15,665 bases of DNA from Wolbachia sp. (GCA_022836975.1 JAIXMJ010000001.1:1-15665); one strand, 5' to 3'. Shown: positions 6,901 through 15,359, counted from the stretch's first letter. The notes: generated from the sequence alone by a model not told the origin. Numbers and translations: made by a program.

Positions 6901-7476
6901 ATGTCTAATAGATTGAATGAAAATGGTAATAACTCGACAAGTCATATAACACAACATGAAAGTAAAACTGCAGTAGGTTCTGCATCAGAAAAGAGACAAT
7001 ACGACAGTGCTAAAGATCGCTTCTCTCATAAAGAGAGAGATAGAGATGCACAGCAAGATAAGCAGGGAAAGCATACTACTTTTTTGGGAAATGCACTAAG
7101 GATAGGATTGACTGTAGCAGCTTTTTTGTTAATAGGTCCTATGGTCGGAATACTCATGGGATGTGCAGCGTTTCTGGACTATAAATTAGATGGATCACTG
7201 TCTGAAAAAGGGAAAGAAATAGCAGTAGGCTTATCAAAAAATATTAAAAAAGCTGTATCTAATCTAAGAGAATATACGAAAGAACCAATGCAAGTACCTA
7301 GAGAACATGCAGCGGAATCACAAAGCACTCAAGAGCGTCAGGAAGCTGGTGAGCGTGAAAGTGGGAAAACAGGTATGTACGAAGGAATACAACCATCGAA
7401 AGAGATATCTGGACTTTATACAACTCGTGAGACACAACGTAGAAACAATATTGATACAGAAGGTCTAAAAAGGTAG
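6901..7476 (+). CDS. Unrecognised membrane protein with charged ends
   Basis: I do not recognise this 191-residue protein. Residues 1-60 are polar and rich in N, S, K, D and H, with low complexity (KDRFSHKERDRDAQQDKQGK). Residues 61-93 form one hydrophobic block with glycines (FLGNALRIGLTVAAFLLIG and MVGILMGCAAF), long enough for one helix or a tight hairpin. Residues 95-191 are polar, with basic and Q/E-rich stretches. There is no classical signal peptide. Such a layout is common among lineage-specific membrane or secreted proteins of intracellular bacteria, but no function can be assigned. A very strong Shine-Dalgarno suggests good expression. The gene lies alone between pyrC (divergent) and a hairpin at 7504, so it is probably its own transcription unit. 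Confidence 0.75.
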   Translation: MSNRLNENGNNSTSHITQHESKTAVGSASEKRQYDSAKDRFSHKERDRDAQQDKQGKHTTFLGNALRIGLTVAAFLLIGPMVGILMGCAAFLDYKLDGSLSEKGKEIAVGLSKNIKKAVSNLREYTKEPMQVPREHAAESQSTQERQEAGERESGKTGMYEGIQPSKEISGLYTTRETQRRNNIDTEGLKR

Positions 7477-7503
7477 AAAATTACAAAGCTTGATGGCTTA
7501 TCA

Positions 7504-7530
7504 GTAGGCTTTGCTGAAAGCAAAGCCTAC
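7504..7530 (+). terminator. Perfect 11 bp hairpin, probable terminator or palindromic repeat
   Basis: GTAGGCTTTGC (7504-7514) pairs exactly with GCAAAGCCTAC (7520-7530) around a TGAAA loop, 27 bases past the stop of the 191-residue protein. It is placed as a terminator, but only a short TTT follows. A diverged relative lies at 127-150, so it may instead belong to a small family of palindromic repeats. Confidence 0.6.
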
Positions 7531-7545
7531 GCTGTTTAAGCATTC

Positions 7546-7573
7546 TTGACAATTTTAAGCTACATTATATTCT
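7546..7573 (+). promoter_or_regulatory. Promoter of cox3-ruvC
   Basis: A perfect TTGACA (7546-7551) is followed after 16 bases by TATTCT (7568-7573). It lies between the hairpin and the cox3 start and would begin transcription 10-15 bases before the ATG at 7595. Confidence 0.55.
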
Positions 7574-7594
7574 CAATATTATTAAATAATTTCC

Positions 7595-8386
7595 ATGACA
7601 AGCAAAGAAGAACATTTGAGTCCTTGGCCGATAGTTTTATCGGTTGCAGTTTTAGCTTTTGTTTTAGGGTTAGTAAGTACAATTAATAGCCAGTTTTTTG
7701 GAATTCCTATTTTAGCATTAGGAGCCATTGCATTATTAGCAACCTTATTCTATTGGTGGAGAGATGTGATTACAGAGGCTAAATTCCATACCAAGCATGA
7801 TTTTAGCATAGCAATGTATTTATTTATTTTCACAGAGGTGGTATTTTTTGCAGTATTTTTTTGTTCATTTTTTAAAGCTTGGTTTGATCCAGTATTTTTA
7901 TTTGAAGCATTTTCTCCAGTAAAAAAAGTTCAATGGCCTCCTGAAGGAATTTTACCTCCTGATCCATGGTCATTGCCGTTTATGAATACATTAACGTTGT
8001 TGCTATCAGGTACGGCTATTACTGCATCACATCATTATTTACGCGAGAATGATTTAAAGAATGCAACTAACATGTTACTTATAACAATATCACTAGGTAT
8101 ATTTTTTATAATAGTGCAAGCTATTGAATATTATGAAGCAAATTTTTCTCTGCGGGAAACAGGGGAAAAATTAATTTATACATCTAATTTCTATATGATT
8201 ACTGGGATGCATTGTATGCATGTTATTATTGGAATAGTGTTTCTAGTGGTATGCTTGCTCAGAATATTACGAGGACATTTTACGTCTCAAAATCATCTAT
8301 GTTTTGAGTTTGCAGCTTGGTACTGGCATTTTGTAGATGTAGTTTGGCTTTTTCTGTTTGTTTTCGTTTATTGGTTAAGTGTTTAA
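7595..8386 (+). CDS. coxC: Cytochrome c oxidase subunit III
   Basis: This is subunit III of the aa3-type terminal oxidase in the inner membrane; it supports proton uptake and stability of the catalytic subunit. The 263-residue protein has about seven membrane helices. The family landmarks are present: the conserved glutamate in FTEVVFFAVFFCSFF, PPDPWSLPFMNTLTLLLSG, ITASHHYL, TGMHCMHVIIG, and the C-terminal WYWHFVDVVWLFLFVFVYW. The length is normal. The ATG at 7595 has no clear Shine-Dalgarno, but TTGACA/TATTCT lies close upstream. The stop shares one base with the ruvC start (TAATG), so the two genes are co-transcribed. The other oxidase subunits are not in the window. The gene is also named ctaE or cox3. 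Confidence 0.95.
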   Translation: MTSKEEHLSPWPIVLSVAVLAFVLGLVSTINSQFFGIPILALGAIALLATLFYWWRDVITEAKFHTKHDFSIAMYLFIFTEVVFFAVFFCSFFKAWFDPVFLFEAFSPVKKVQWPPEGILPPDPWSLPFMNTLTLLLSGTAITASHHYLRENDLKNATNMLLITISLGIFFIIVQAIEYYEANFSLRETGEKLIYTSNFYMITGMHCMHVIIGIVFLVVCLLRILRGHFTSQNHLCFEFAAWYWHFVDVVWLFLFVFVYWLSV

Positions 8387-8910
8387 TGACTAGGATAATA
8401 GGATTAGATCCTGGAATAAGTAATACTGGATGGGCAGTTATTACTATAAATGGGAAATCTGATATTGAGTTTTTAAATAGTGGCACAATATCAACTAATA
8501 AGAGTCAAAATACAGGTGAACGTTTGCGTGTTATTTTTGAGCAATTAAAAGAATTATTATCTTTTTATTCTCCAGATATGGCAGCAATAGAAAAAATTTT
8601 TGTTAATAAAAATCCTAAAACTTCTCTTACTTTAGGTTATGCAAGGGGCATAGTAATTTTGATGCTAAGTATAGCAAAAGTGCCTATAAGTGAATATGAC
8701 GCTAACTATATAAAGAAAAGTATCACAGGTAGTGGACATGCTGATAAAAGCCAGATTATATTTATGGTAAAACAAATAACTAAGAATATAGATGTAAAAT
8801 GCCACCATGCTGCAGATGCTTTAGCTACGGCTATTTGTCATGCGTATTCTATGGTTTATAGACATAACATTACATATTATAATAATGTACAAACTCCATA
8901 TGATGTATAA
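8386..8910 (+). CDS. ruvC: Crossover junction endodeoxyribonuclease RuvC
   Basis: RuvC cuts Holliday junctions as a dimer with the RuvAB branch-migration motor. The 174-residue protein shows RIIGLDPGISNTGWAVI with catalytic D8, AAIEKIFVNKNPKTSLTLGYARG with E69, and CHHAADALATAICHA with H141 and D144. Histidine in place of the third aspartate is found in other RuvC proteins, so the site looks functional. The frame is open upstream to 8317, but the ATG at 8386 begins exactly at the conserved strand and overlaps the cox3 stop by one base. The 3' end overlaps the convergent glutamine-synthetase-like gene by 41 bp, with no terminator between them. Confidence 0.95.
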   Translation: MTRIIGLDPGISNTGWAVITINGKSDIEFLNSGTISTNKSQNTGERLRVIFEQLKELLSFYSPDMAAIEKIFVNKNPKTSLTLGYARGIVILMLSIAKVPISEYDANYIKKSITGSGHADKSQIIFMVKQITKNIDVKCHHAADALATAICHAYSMVYRHNITYYNNVQTPYDV

Positions 8911-10021
8911 CACTTTCTATTTTTTTGATTTCTTCTTGTTTCACTCTGATATATTCGTCAATCTGTTCATTAGTAAATACATCTCCTCGTAATAAAAATT
9001 CTCTATTTTTATCTAGTGCCTCTAATGCTTCACTGAATGAGCGAGCTGGTTGTTCTTCTGTAATATTAGTTTTATTTTGTATACCATCTAGACCGGCCAT
9101 TAATATGGCAGCAACGCATAAATAAGGATTTGCTACTGCGTCAGGGAAAGAGAAATTGAGTTGGGGAGAAAGGGCAAGTGGTTTTTTATAACTATTTACA
9201 GTGGGATTAGAGTAAGCATTTATTGTCTTTATATGTTTCATAATGCCACCTATGTAATAGGAATAAATGTCGGATAGATTTTTATTGTTTTTAAATAGTG
9301 AATAACTCAAAGATAAATTATTATGATTATCTTGTACTATAGGATTGGGCATAAAAGTTGCTATTTTCCCATAAGAATGGGCCACATTGCGTATTATATG
9401 TTTAGATTTCTGGATATTATCTATGCTTTTTAAAAGGTTGTTATATCCAACCTTTATTATACTTTGAAAAGATGATATTCTCTTGTGATAAAGTGGGTTT
9501 TCTATATTACTTTCCTGCATCATTAACAATATTTCTGATCTTAAGTCAGATAACGGGTCTAAATTTGAATGGAGAACAGAATTACTATTTTTCTTTATGC
9601 TTAAATAATCTTGTACGGGTCTTAATTTTACATGTAGATCATTATCAAATTTTACCTCGTCAAAAATAGAAAACTGTATTTTAAAACTGGACTGTATATT
9701 GTCTATAATTTCTGTAGAAAGTAGGTGGTTATATGCTTTTTTGGCTATCAAACGTGTACCATGATTGCATAATATTACAGCTGTTGAATGTACACAAAAT
9801 GGGTCTAAAAATATTGTATTTAGATCTGGAGATAATTCTATATCATTAACTATTTTATCATTAATTACTTTATCATCAGCACTGTATGTAATACTGGAAG
9901 ATTCTCCAGTAAGAACTGTGAAACGAAAATCTATAAATTTTACAGAATTTTGCTCTAAAAATTTTATTAAATCTATCATCATATGAAAGTTATTATAATA
10001 TGATGATAGATCAATTTTCAT
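8870..10021 (-). CDS. Glutamine-synthetase-like protein lacking the catalytic motifs
   Basis: The 383-residue protein aligns along most of bacterial glutamine synthetase I. Landmarks are SVKFIDFRFT (26-35), FLDPF (71-75), RSEILLMMQE (161-170), RNVAHSYGKIATFMPNPI (211-228), IGGIMKHIKTINAYSNPTVNSYK (257-279), FPDAVANPYLCVAAILMAGLDGI (292-314) and EALEALDKNREFL. The active site has gone. The two-glutamate GPEPEFF motif reads FKIQFSIFD, GQNEV reads FQSIIKV, GSGMHCH reads NNLSLSYS, and the RNRS to RRIEVR segment with its arginines and glutamate is deleted. It is also about 85 residues shorter than the 469-residue enzyme. It cannot be a normal synthetase, yet the long open frame suggests selection as a regulatory or structural protein. 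MM at 14-15 is an alternative start nearer the usual N-terminus. It is transcribed away from tRNA-Lys and nuoF. Confidence 0.85.
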   Translation of the reverse strand: MKIDLSSYYNNFHMMIDLIKFLEQNSVKFIDFRFTVLTGESSSITYSADDKVINDKIVNDIELSPDLNTIFLDPFCVHSTAVILCNHGTRLIAKKAYNHLLSTEIIDNIQSSFKIQFSIFDEVKFDNDLHVKLRPVQDYLSIKKNSNSVLHSNLDPLSDLRSEILLMMQESNIENPLYHKRISSFQSIIKVGYNNLLKSIDNIQKSKHIIRNVAHSYGKIATFMPNPIVQDNHNNLSLSYSLFKNNKNLSDIYSYYIGGIMKHIKTINAYSNPTVNSYKKPLALSPQLNFSFPDAVANPYLCVAAILMAGLDGIQNKTNITEEQPARSFSEALEALDKNREFLLRGDVFTNEQIDEYIRVKQEEIKKIESVIHHMEFVHYYNM

Positions 10022-10050
10022 TTGATTAAAACAAATAAAAACTGTATTAA
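10022..10050 (+). promoter_or_regulatory. Candidate promoter for tRNA-Lys and nuoF
   Basis: TTGATT (10022-10027) and TATTAA (10045-10050) are spaced by 17 bases and end 18 bases before the tRNA. Each matches the sigma-70 consensus at four of six positions. Confidence 0.45.
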
Positions 10051-10068
10051 TACTCTCAGGAGTCGTAT

Positions 10069-10141
10069 GATCCCGTAGCTCAGTTGGTAGAGCACTTGAC
10101 TTTTAATCAAGGTGTCGCGCGTTCGAATCGCGCCGGGATCA
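10069..10141 (+). tRNA. trnK: tRNA-Lys (anticodon UUU)
   Basis: A complete cloverleaf can be drawn. The acceptor stem GATCCCG/CGGGATC is 10069-10075 with 10134-10140, and the D stem is GCTC/GAGC. The anticodon stem is CTTGA/TCAAG with loop CTTTTAA (TTT at 10102-10104), and the T stem is GCGCG/CGCGC around TTCGAAT. The discriminator base is A at 10141. CCA is not encoded. All stems pair perfectly. Confidence 0.97.
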
Positions 10142-10156
10142 CTCAGGATGTCAACA

Positions 10157-11404
10157 ATGTTAAAAAAGCAAGATCGAATATTTACTAATCTTAACGGTAA
10201 GGGTAGTCCTTTGCTGTCTGATGCAAAGAAACGCGGATCTTGGAAAGGGACTAAAAAATTACTGGATTTAGGTTCAGACAAGATTATTGATGAAGTAAAG
10301 AAGTCTGGTTTAAGGGGTAGGGGTGGTGCAGGGTTTTTGACTGGTTTAAAGTGGAGCTTTATGCCTAGGCAGAGCTCTAATTCATATTTAGTGATAAATG
10401 CAGATGAGTCAGAACCAGGCACGTGTAAAGATAGGGATATTTTACGCTATGAACCACATAAATTATTAGAAGGAATATTATTGGCTAGCAAAGCCATTAA
10501 TGCATCCACTGCATATATTTATATTAGAGGTGAATTTTATCGTGAGTATTTGGTTTTAAAGAAAGCATTAGAAGAAGCTTATGGAGAAGGTTTAATAGGA
10601 GAAAATGCTTGTAGATCAGGTTATAATCTGAACATATTTGTCCATAGAGGTGCAGGGGCATATATATGTGGAGAGGAAACAGCCCAGCTTGAATCTATAG
10701 AAGGCAAAAAAGGATTTCCTCGTATTAAGCCACCATTTCCTGCAAATATTGGGCTTTTTGGTTGCCCAACAACTATTAATAATGTTGAAACTATAGCAAT
10801 GATTCCTGATATTCTTAATCGTGGGGGCGAATGGTTTGCGTCTCTTGGTAAGCCAAATAATACTGGCACAAAAATATTTTGTATTTCAGGGCATGTAAAT
10901 AATCCGTGTAATGTAGAGGAAGAGCTCGGTATCCCATTACGTGAATTGATTGAAAAATATGCAGGAGGAGTGAGGGGTGGCTGGGATAATTTGTGTGCTG
11001 TGATACCAGGTGGAGCTTCGGTTCCACTTATTCCAAAATCAATCTGTGATACTGTAGAAATGGACTTTGACTCATTAAAAGAAGTATCTTCTGCTCTGGG
11101 TACTGCTGCTGTAATAGTAATGGATAAGTCAACGGATGTTATAGCTGCAATAGAAAGGTTATCACACTTTTTTATGCATGAATCTTGTGGACAATGTACA
11201 CCGTGCCGCGAGGGTACTGGGTGGATATATAGGATTATGAAAAGAATGGTTACAGGAAATATCACATCTGATGAAATAGATAAACTACTTAGCCTTACGA
11301 CGCAGATAGAAGGACATACTATATGTGCTCTTGGAGATGCTGCTGCTTGGCCTGTGCAGGGACTCATTAGGCATTTTCGTCACGTTATTGAGAACAGAAT
11401 TTAG
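10157..11404 (+). CDS. nuoF: NADH-quinone oxidoreductase subunit F
   Basis: NuoF is the NADH-oxidising subunit of respiratory complex I on the cytoplasmic side; it holds FMN and the first 4Fe-4S cluster. In the 415-residue product, GLRGRGGAGFLTGLKWSFMP (51-70) and NADESEPGTCKDRD form the FMN/NADH site, RGAGAYICGEETA (164-176) is the flavin loop, and CGQCTPC (C344, C347, C350) with C390 in HTICALGD are the cluster ligands. Length and sequence match the Rickettsia form. The ATG at 10157 is chosen because it gives the MLKKQDRIFTNL N-terminus of that family and has AGG nine bases upstream; the ATG at 10148 would add three residues but sits directly on the AGG. Only 15 bases separate it from tRNA-Lys, and the transporter follows 14 bases after its stop. 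Confidence 0.96.
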   Translation: MLKKQDRIFTNLNGKGSPLLSDAKKRGSWKGTKKLLDLGSDKIIDEVKKSGLRGRGGAGFLTGLKWSFMPRQSSNSYLVINADESEPGTCKDRDILRYEPHKLLEGILLASKAINASTAYIYIRGEFYREYLVLKKALEEAYGEGLIGENACRSGYNLNIFVHRGAGAYICGEETAQLESIEGKKGFPRIKPPFPANIGLFGCPTTINNVETIAMIPDILNRGGEWFASLGKPNNTGTKIFCISGHVNNPCNVEEELGIPLRELIEKYAGGVRGGWDNLCAVIPGGASVPLIPKSICDTVEMDFDSLKEVSSALGTAAVIVMDKSTDVIAAIERLSHFFMHESCGQCTPCREGTGWIYRIMKRMVTGNITSDEIDKLLSLTTQIEGHTICALGDAAAWPVQGLIRHFRHVIENRI

Positions 11405-11418
11405 ATAGGTAAGGGTCC

Positions 11419-12621
11419 ATGATGGCATTTTCTTCTCAGAATATTATCGTATTAATTATGATATTGTCTGTAACAATTGCTGATATGTCGACTGATTTAT
11501 ATTCAGTAGCATTGTCACATATGGCAGATTATTTTCATGTAGATGGAAATGTTGTGCAATTTACTATGACTTTGAATTTAGTAGGGATTGCCTTATCTGG
11601 CTTAATCTATGGCTCGCTATCAGATTATTATGGTAGGCGTCCAATTATGTTAATTGGCATGGCAATTTTTTCGATTGCTAGCATTATATGTTGTGTAGCA
11701 GACAGTATAATAGTTTTGATTTTAGCTCGGTTTCTTCAAGGAGTAGGGTCAGGTGTTGCGGGTGTGATAGGATATGCAGCGATAAGGGATATGTATTCAG
11801 GTATTGAATACTTAAAGATAATTTCAAAATTAAATATGGTAGTGGCCGTTTCACCTTGTGTTGCCCCAGTGATAGGCAGCTATATTATAAAATGGGGTTA
11901 CCATTGGCGTTTTTTATTTTTAATTATATCTTTAGCATCTACTACAATGTTTCTCTTGATTTATTTTAAATTAAAAGAAACATTAGTGGTTTACAATAGT
12001 AGAACTAGTATAGATCGTGCTATTGTGCGTATTTTTAAGCAGTATTTTCTTTTGTTTAGGAACTATCGTTTTCTTGGGTTTTCCACAATTCAAGGATTAA
12101 CATTTATGTGGATTTGGGCATATGTGGCAAATCAGCCATTTATATTTAAACATATGGGAGTAAAGGTTGAATATTTTGGATACCTCATTTCAATTATGGT
12201 TGTATCTTATGTGTTAGGTACTTTAATTAACAGAAAATATATTTCAAAAATAGGGGTAAATAAAATGTTAATTATAGGGCTTGTATTGCCAATAATAGAT
12301 AGTTTCTTGCTAATATACTTTTATTCTATTGGTCAGCTAAACATTTATATTTTGGAGGCAGCTTGGATCTTGGGTAATATAGGTATTGCATTTACAATAA
12401 GCAATAACGTAACCCTTGCTTTTGGAGAAATAAATGACATAGGGCTTGGTAGTGCATTTATTTCTTTCTGTATTATGGCGTTTGGTGCATTGGGAATATA
12501 TATAGTAGGAGAATTCTTCCATTATAATGTTTTGATGAATCTGTGGTTGACAGTTATATGTTCTATTGCTGCTATTGTAGTATATGGTTTATTACACATA
12601 ACCAAAGCTACTAGAAATTGA
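11419..12621 (+). CDS. Bcr/CflA-type multidrug transporter, major facilitator superfamily
   Basis: The 400-residue protein has about twelve membrane helices. It shows MFS motif A, GSLSDYYGRRP (65-75), after the second helix. LARFLQGVGSG and an AAIRDMYSG stretch then follow, as in the Bcr/CflA drug:H+ antiporter subgroup; AVSPCVAPVIGSYI is the antiporter motif C region. The natural substrate is unknown and need not be a drug. AAGGG at 11411-11415 lies 3 bases before the ATG at 11419 and 6 before the one at 11422, so the second ATG may be the real start. The 14-base gap to nuoF makes co-transcription likely, although no functional link to complex I is known. Confidence 0.88.
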   Translation: MMAFSSQNIIVLIMILSVTIADMSTDLYSVALSHMADYFHVDGNVVQFTMTLNLVGIALSGLIYGSLSDYYGRRPIMLIGMAIFSIASIICCVADSIIVLILARFLQGVGSGVAGVIGYAAIRDMYSGIEYLKIISKLNMVVAVSPCVAPVIGSYIIKWGYHWRFLFLIISLASTTMFLLIYFKLKETLVVYNSRTSIDRAIVRIFKQYFLLFRNYRFLGFSTIQGLTFMWIWAYVANQPFIFKHMGVKVEYFGYLISIMVVSYVLGTLINRKYISKIGVNKMLIIGLVLPIIDSFLLIYFYSIGQLNIYILEAAWILGNIGIAFTISNNVTLAFGEINDIGLGSAFISFCIMAFGALGIYIVGEFFHYNVLMNLWLTVICSIAAIVVYGLLHITKATRN

Positions 12622-12661
12622 GTAAAAGCGTACAGTTTCATTTTTATATAAAATAATATAA

Positions 12662-15328
12662 ATGCAGCTCAATTTTAATATCTTATTTTCAGATTTATAC
12701 TCTCGCTCTGGTACCATTAAACTGGATCAAACATTTCTCAGTTATCTTCAATCATATGATAAAGATTTATTGAATTTGTTAGTTGAGAGTAGAGAAAGTA
12801 AAGTTAACAACAGTCAGTTGATAATAAATTTGTCATATTTTCTGGACGAGTTTATAGTAAAACTTTTTAATATAGAAAAAGAAGTAGCTGAATTAAAAAA
12901 GAGACACAGTAATTTTGCTGTAGTATATAAGTGCAAAAAATTTTTTATTCAGCGCTACGCGCTTAAGAAGTATGCAAATTCAATAATAAATATTGAGTAT
13001 GTTATTAATAGGTTAAATTGCCTATTTGCCTTGCCTATAACAGAACAAAAATTTGCTGAACAGGTTATGGATTGGTTTGAAAATAAGGAGAATTATCCAG
13101 ATGAAGTAGAGCTTGCTGCACAATATGCAGTTTGGAGAGTAAAAAATAAAAGCAGTATATTATTTAGTATACATAAAAAAATTAATGATGTTTCGTTTTG
13201 TGAAAAAGAAGTTGAAAAGGTAAAAGTACTTTATTCAGATGAGATAGAGAGACGATATGGATTTGATTTAACTAGTAAAAAACCCAGTTTAAATGAGGCA
13301 TTAAATAATACTTATTATTGTATATTTTGTCATAAGCAAAATAAAGATAGTTGCTCAAAAGGGCTGATGGAAAGTGATAATTCTTTTCAAAAATCTCCTC
13401 TGAAAGTTGAATTGCACGGGTGTCCATTAGAACAAAAAATATCAGAAATGAATTTAGTTAAAAGTGAAGGCTATAGCATAGCAAGCCTTGCAATTATTAT
13501 GATAGATAATCCATTATGTGCTGCAACAGGAAACAGGATATGTAATGACTGTATGAATTCATGCATATATCAAAAGCAAGAACCTGTAAATGTTCCAATG
13601 ATTGAAACTAGAATTCTGAATGATGTGCTTAGTTTGCCATATGGATTTGAAGTATATTCCCTACTAAGTCGTTGGAATCCTTTAAATTTTCAACGTCCAT
13701 TTCCCAAAGAGGCAACTGGAAAAAATATCTTGGTTGTTGGACTTGGTCCAGCAGGTTTTACGTTATCCCATAATTTATTAAACGATGGACATAATGTTAT
13801 TGCTATTGATGGATTAAAAATTGAACCTTTGTTGGATGATTTTCAGCCAATTAAGTATTTTAAATATGAAAAATTAAGTGAACGTATAGCTACTGGATTT
13901 GGTGGAGTTGCAGAATATGGCATTACTTCTAGATGGGATAAAAATTATTTAAAAATCATTAGATTATTACTAGAAAGACGTAATAATTTTGCCATTTATG
14001 GAGGCGTATGTTTCGGTGGCACAATTACTGTAGATGATGCATTTGATTTAGGATTTGATCATATCGCTCTAGCGCTTGGTTCAGGTAAGCCTAAGATGAT
14101 AAAAATAAAAAATATGTTAGCTAATATGGCATCTGATTTTTTAATGTCGTTGCAACTTACTGGGGCTCTTAGGCATGATTCCATAGCAAATTTGCAAGTT
14201 CGTATGCCTATGGTGATTATAGGTGGTGGACTGACTGCGGTTGATGCTGCAACAGAGGCATTGGCATATTATCCTATGCAAGTTGAGAAATTTCTTTCAC
14301 GATATGAAAAATTAGTTACTCAATATGGAATAAATTATGTTGAAAAAGATTGGACGAAGGAAGAAGCGGAAATAGCTACTGAGTTTATATTACATGCAAA
14401 ATTAATCAGAAAAGAACATGAAATTGCCAAACACTCAAAAAGAAAGCCAAAAATATTAGAATTAATGCAAAGCTGGGGAGGGGTCAAAATTATTTATAGA
14501 AGGGGATTAAAGGATGCGCCGAGTTACAGGTTAAATAAAGAAGAGGTGAAACATGCGTTGTCAGAAGGGGTATATTTTATTGAAAATTTAGAACCTATTG
14601 AAATTATTGCTGATAGCTATAATAATGCTGAAAGGCTAAAATTAAAGGACAGTATCTCTGGTGAAATAAAATATATAAAAGCACGTTCTATTTTTGTAGC
14701 AGCTGGTTCCGAACCAAATACTGTTATTGCAGATGAAGATAAGAAATATTTCAGATTAAAGAATAATTATTTTATCCATGTAAATTCATTAGGACAAGAT
14801 GTAGAACAAATTTTCTCTCCTAAAATGCAAAATAAAGATAGAATATTAGTATATAAGAAGGGTGATAAGGCTATCAGCTTTTTTGGTGACATGCATCCTG
14901 CGTATAGAGGTAGTGTAGTTAAGGCTATGGCTAGCGCTAAAAATGGTTATCCGATAATTTCACAACTTTTGAGTACACGAAAGTCACAGAATAATCTAGG
15001 GTTTTTTGATAAAATCAAAGCTCAATTTACTGCAAAAGTTATAAAAGTTCAGTATTTAACAGACAAAGTCATAGAAATAATTATCAAAGCTCCACTTGCT
15101 GCAAAAAACTTTCGACCTGGACAGTTTTTTAAACTACAAAATTTTGAATCTAGTAGCAATTTTGCAATGGAATGTATAGCTGTTACTGGTGCTGAAGTTA
15201 ATAAAGAAGAAGGTATAATTTCTACTATCGTTCTTGAAACTGGTGGATCTACTAATCTATGTAGATTGTTACGAGAAGATGAACTAGTGGCCCTAATGGG
15301 TCCTACTGGAAGCCCTACTGAGCTATGA
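12662..15328 (+). CDS. GltD-like flavoprotein fused to a ferredoxin-reductase-like domain, C-terminally truncated
   Basis: Four regions can be seen in the 888 residues. About 1-210 is helical and charged, with no recognised domain. About 215-330 holds cysteine groups (YYCIFCHKQNKDSC, HGCPLEQ, NPLCAATGNRICNDCMNSC) like the 4Fe-4S module of the glutamate synthase small subunit GltD. About 350-770 is a pyridine-nucleotide-disulfide oxidoreductase region with two dinucleotide folds, ILVVGLGPAGFTLSHNLL near 354 and MVIIGGGLTAVDAATEAL near 517, and AAGSEPNT. From about 780 an FNR-like FAD domain begins (PGQFFKL), which ends at MGPTGSPTEL. The NAD-binding half that should follow is absent, because a stop and an IS630-like relic come next. 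Electron transfer from NAD(P)H is likely; the acceptor is unknown. The start has no Shine-Dalgarno, but AT-rich TATAAAATAAT precedes it. Confidence 0.75.
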   Translation: MQLNFNILFSDLYSRSGTIKLDQTFLSYLQSYDKDLLNLLVESRESKVNNSQLIINLSYFLDEFIVKLFNIEKEVAELKKRHSNFAVVYKCKKFFIQRYALKKYANSIINIEYVINRLNCLFALPITEQKFAEQVMDWFENKENYPDEVELAAQYAVWRVKNKSSILFSIHKKINDVSFCEKEVEKVKVLYSDEIERRYGFDLTSKKPSLNEALNNTYYCIFCHKQNKDSCSKGLMESDNSFQKSPLKVELHGCPLEQKISEMNLVKSEGYSIASLAIIMIDNPLCAATGNRICNDCMNSCIYQKQEPVNVPMIETRILNDVLSLPYGFEVYSLLSRWNPLNFQRPFPKEATGKNILVVGLGPAGFTLSHNLLNDGHNVIAIDGLKIEPLLDDFQPIKYFKYEKLSERIATGFGGVAEYGITSRWDKNYLKIIRLLLERRNNFAIYGGVCFGGTITVDDAFDLGFDHIALALGSGKPKMIKIKNMLANMASDFLMSLQLTGALRHDSIANLQVRMPMVIIGGGLTAVDAATEALAYYPMQVEKFLSRYEKLVTQYGINYVEKDWTKEEAEIATEFILHAKLIRKEHEIAKHSKRKPKILELMQSWGGVKIIYRRGLKDAPSYRLNKEEVKHALSEGVYFIENLEPIEIIADSYNNAERLKLKDSISGEIKYIKARSIFVAAGSEPNTVIADEDKKYFRLKNNYFIHVNSLGQDVEQIFSPKMQNKDRILVYKKGDKAISFFGDMHPAYRGSVVKAMASAKNGYPIISQLLSTRKSQNNLGFFDKIKAQFTAKVIKVQYLTDKVIEIIIKAPLAAKNFRPGQFFKLQNFESSSNFAMECIAVTGAEVNKEEGIISTIVLETGGSTNLCRLLREDELVALMGPTGSPTEL

Positions 15329-15359
15329 AATATATTCGCAATTGAAGATTATGATAAGG

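Noticed and set aside
8317..8385. Extension of the ruvC frame upstream of 8386
   Set aside because: It overlaps the conserved cox3 C-terminus; the RuvC fold begins at MTRIIGLDPG.
10621..11367. 248-codon minus-strand frame within nuoF
   Set aside because: It is antisense to a clearly conserved nuoF and has no recognisable protein features.
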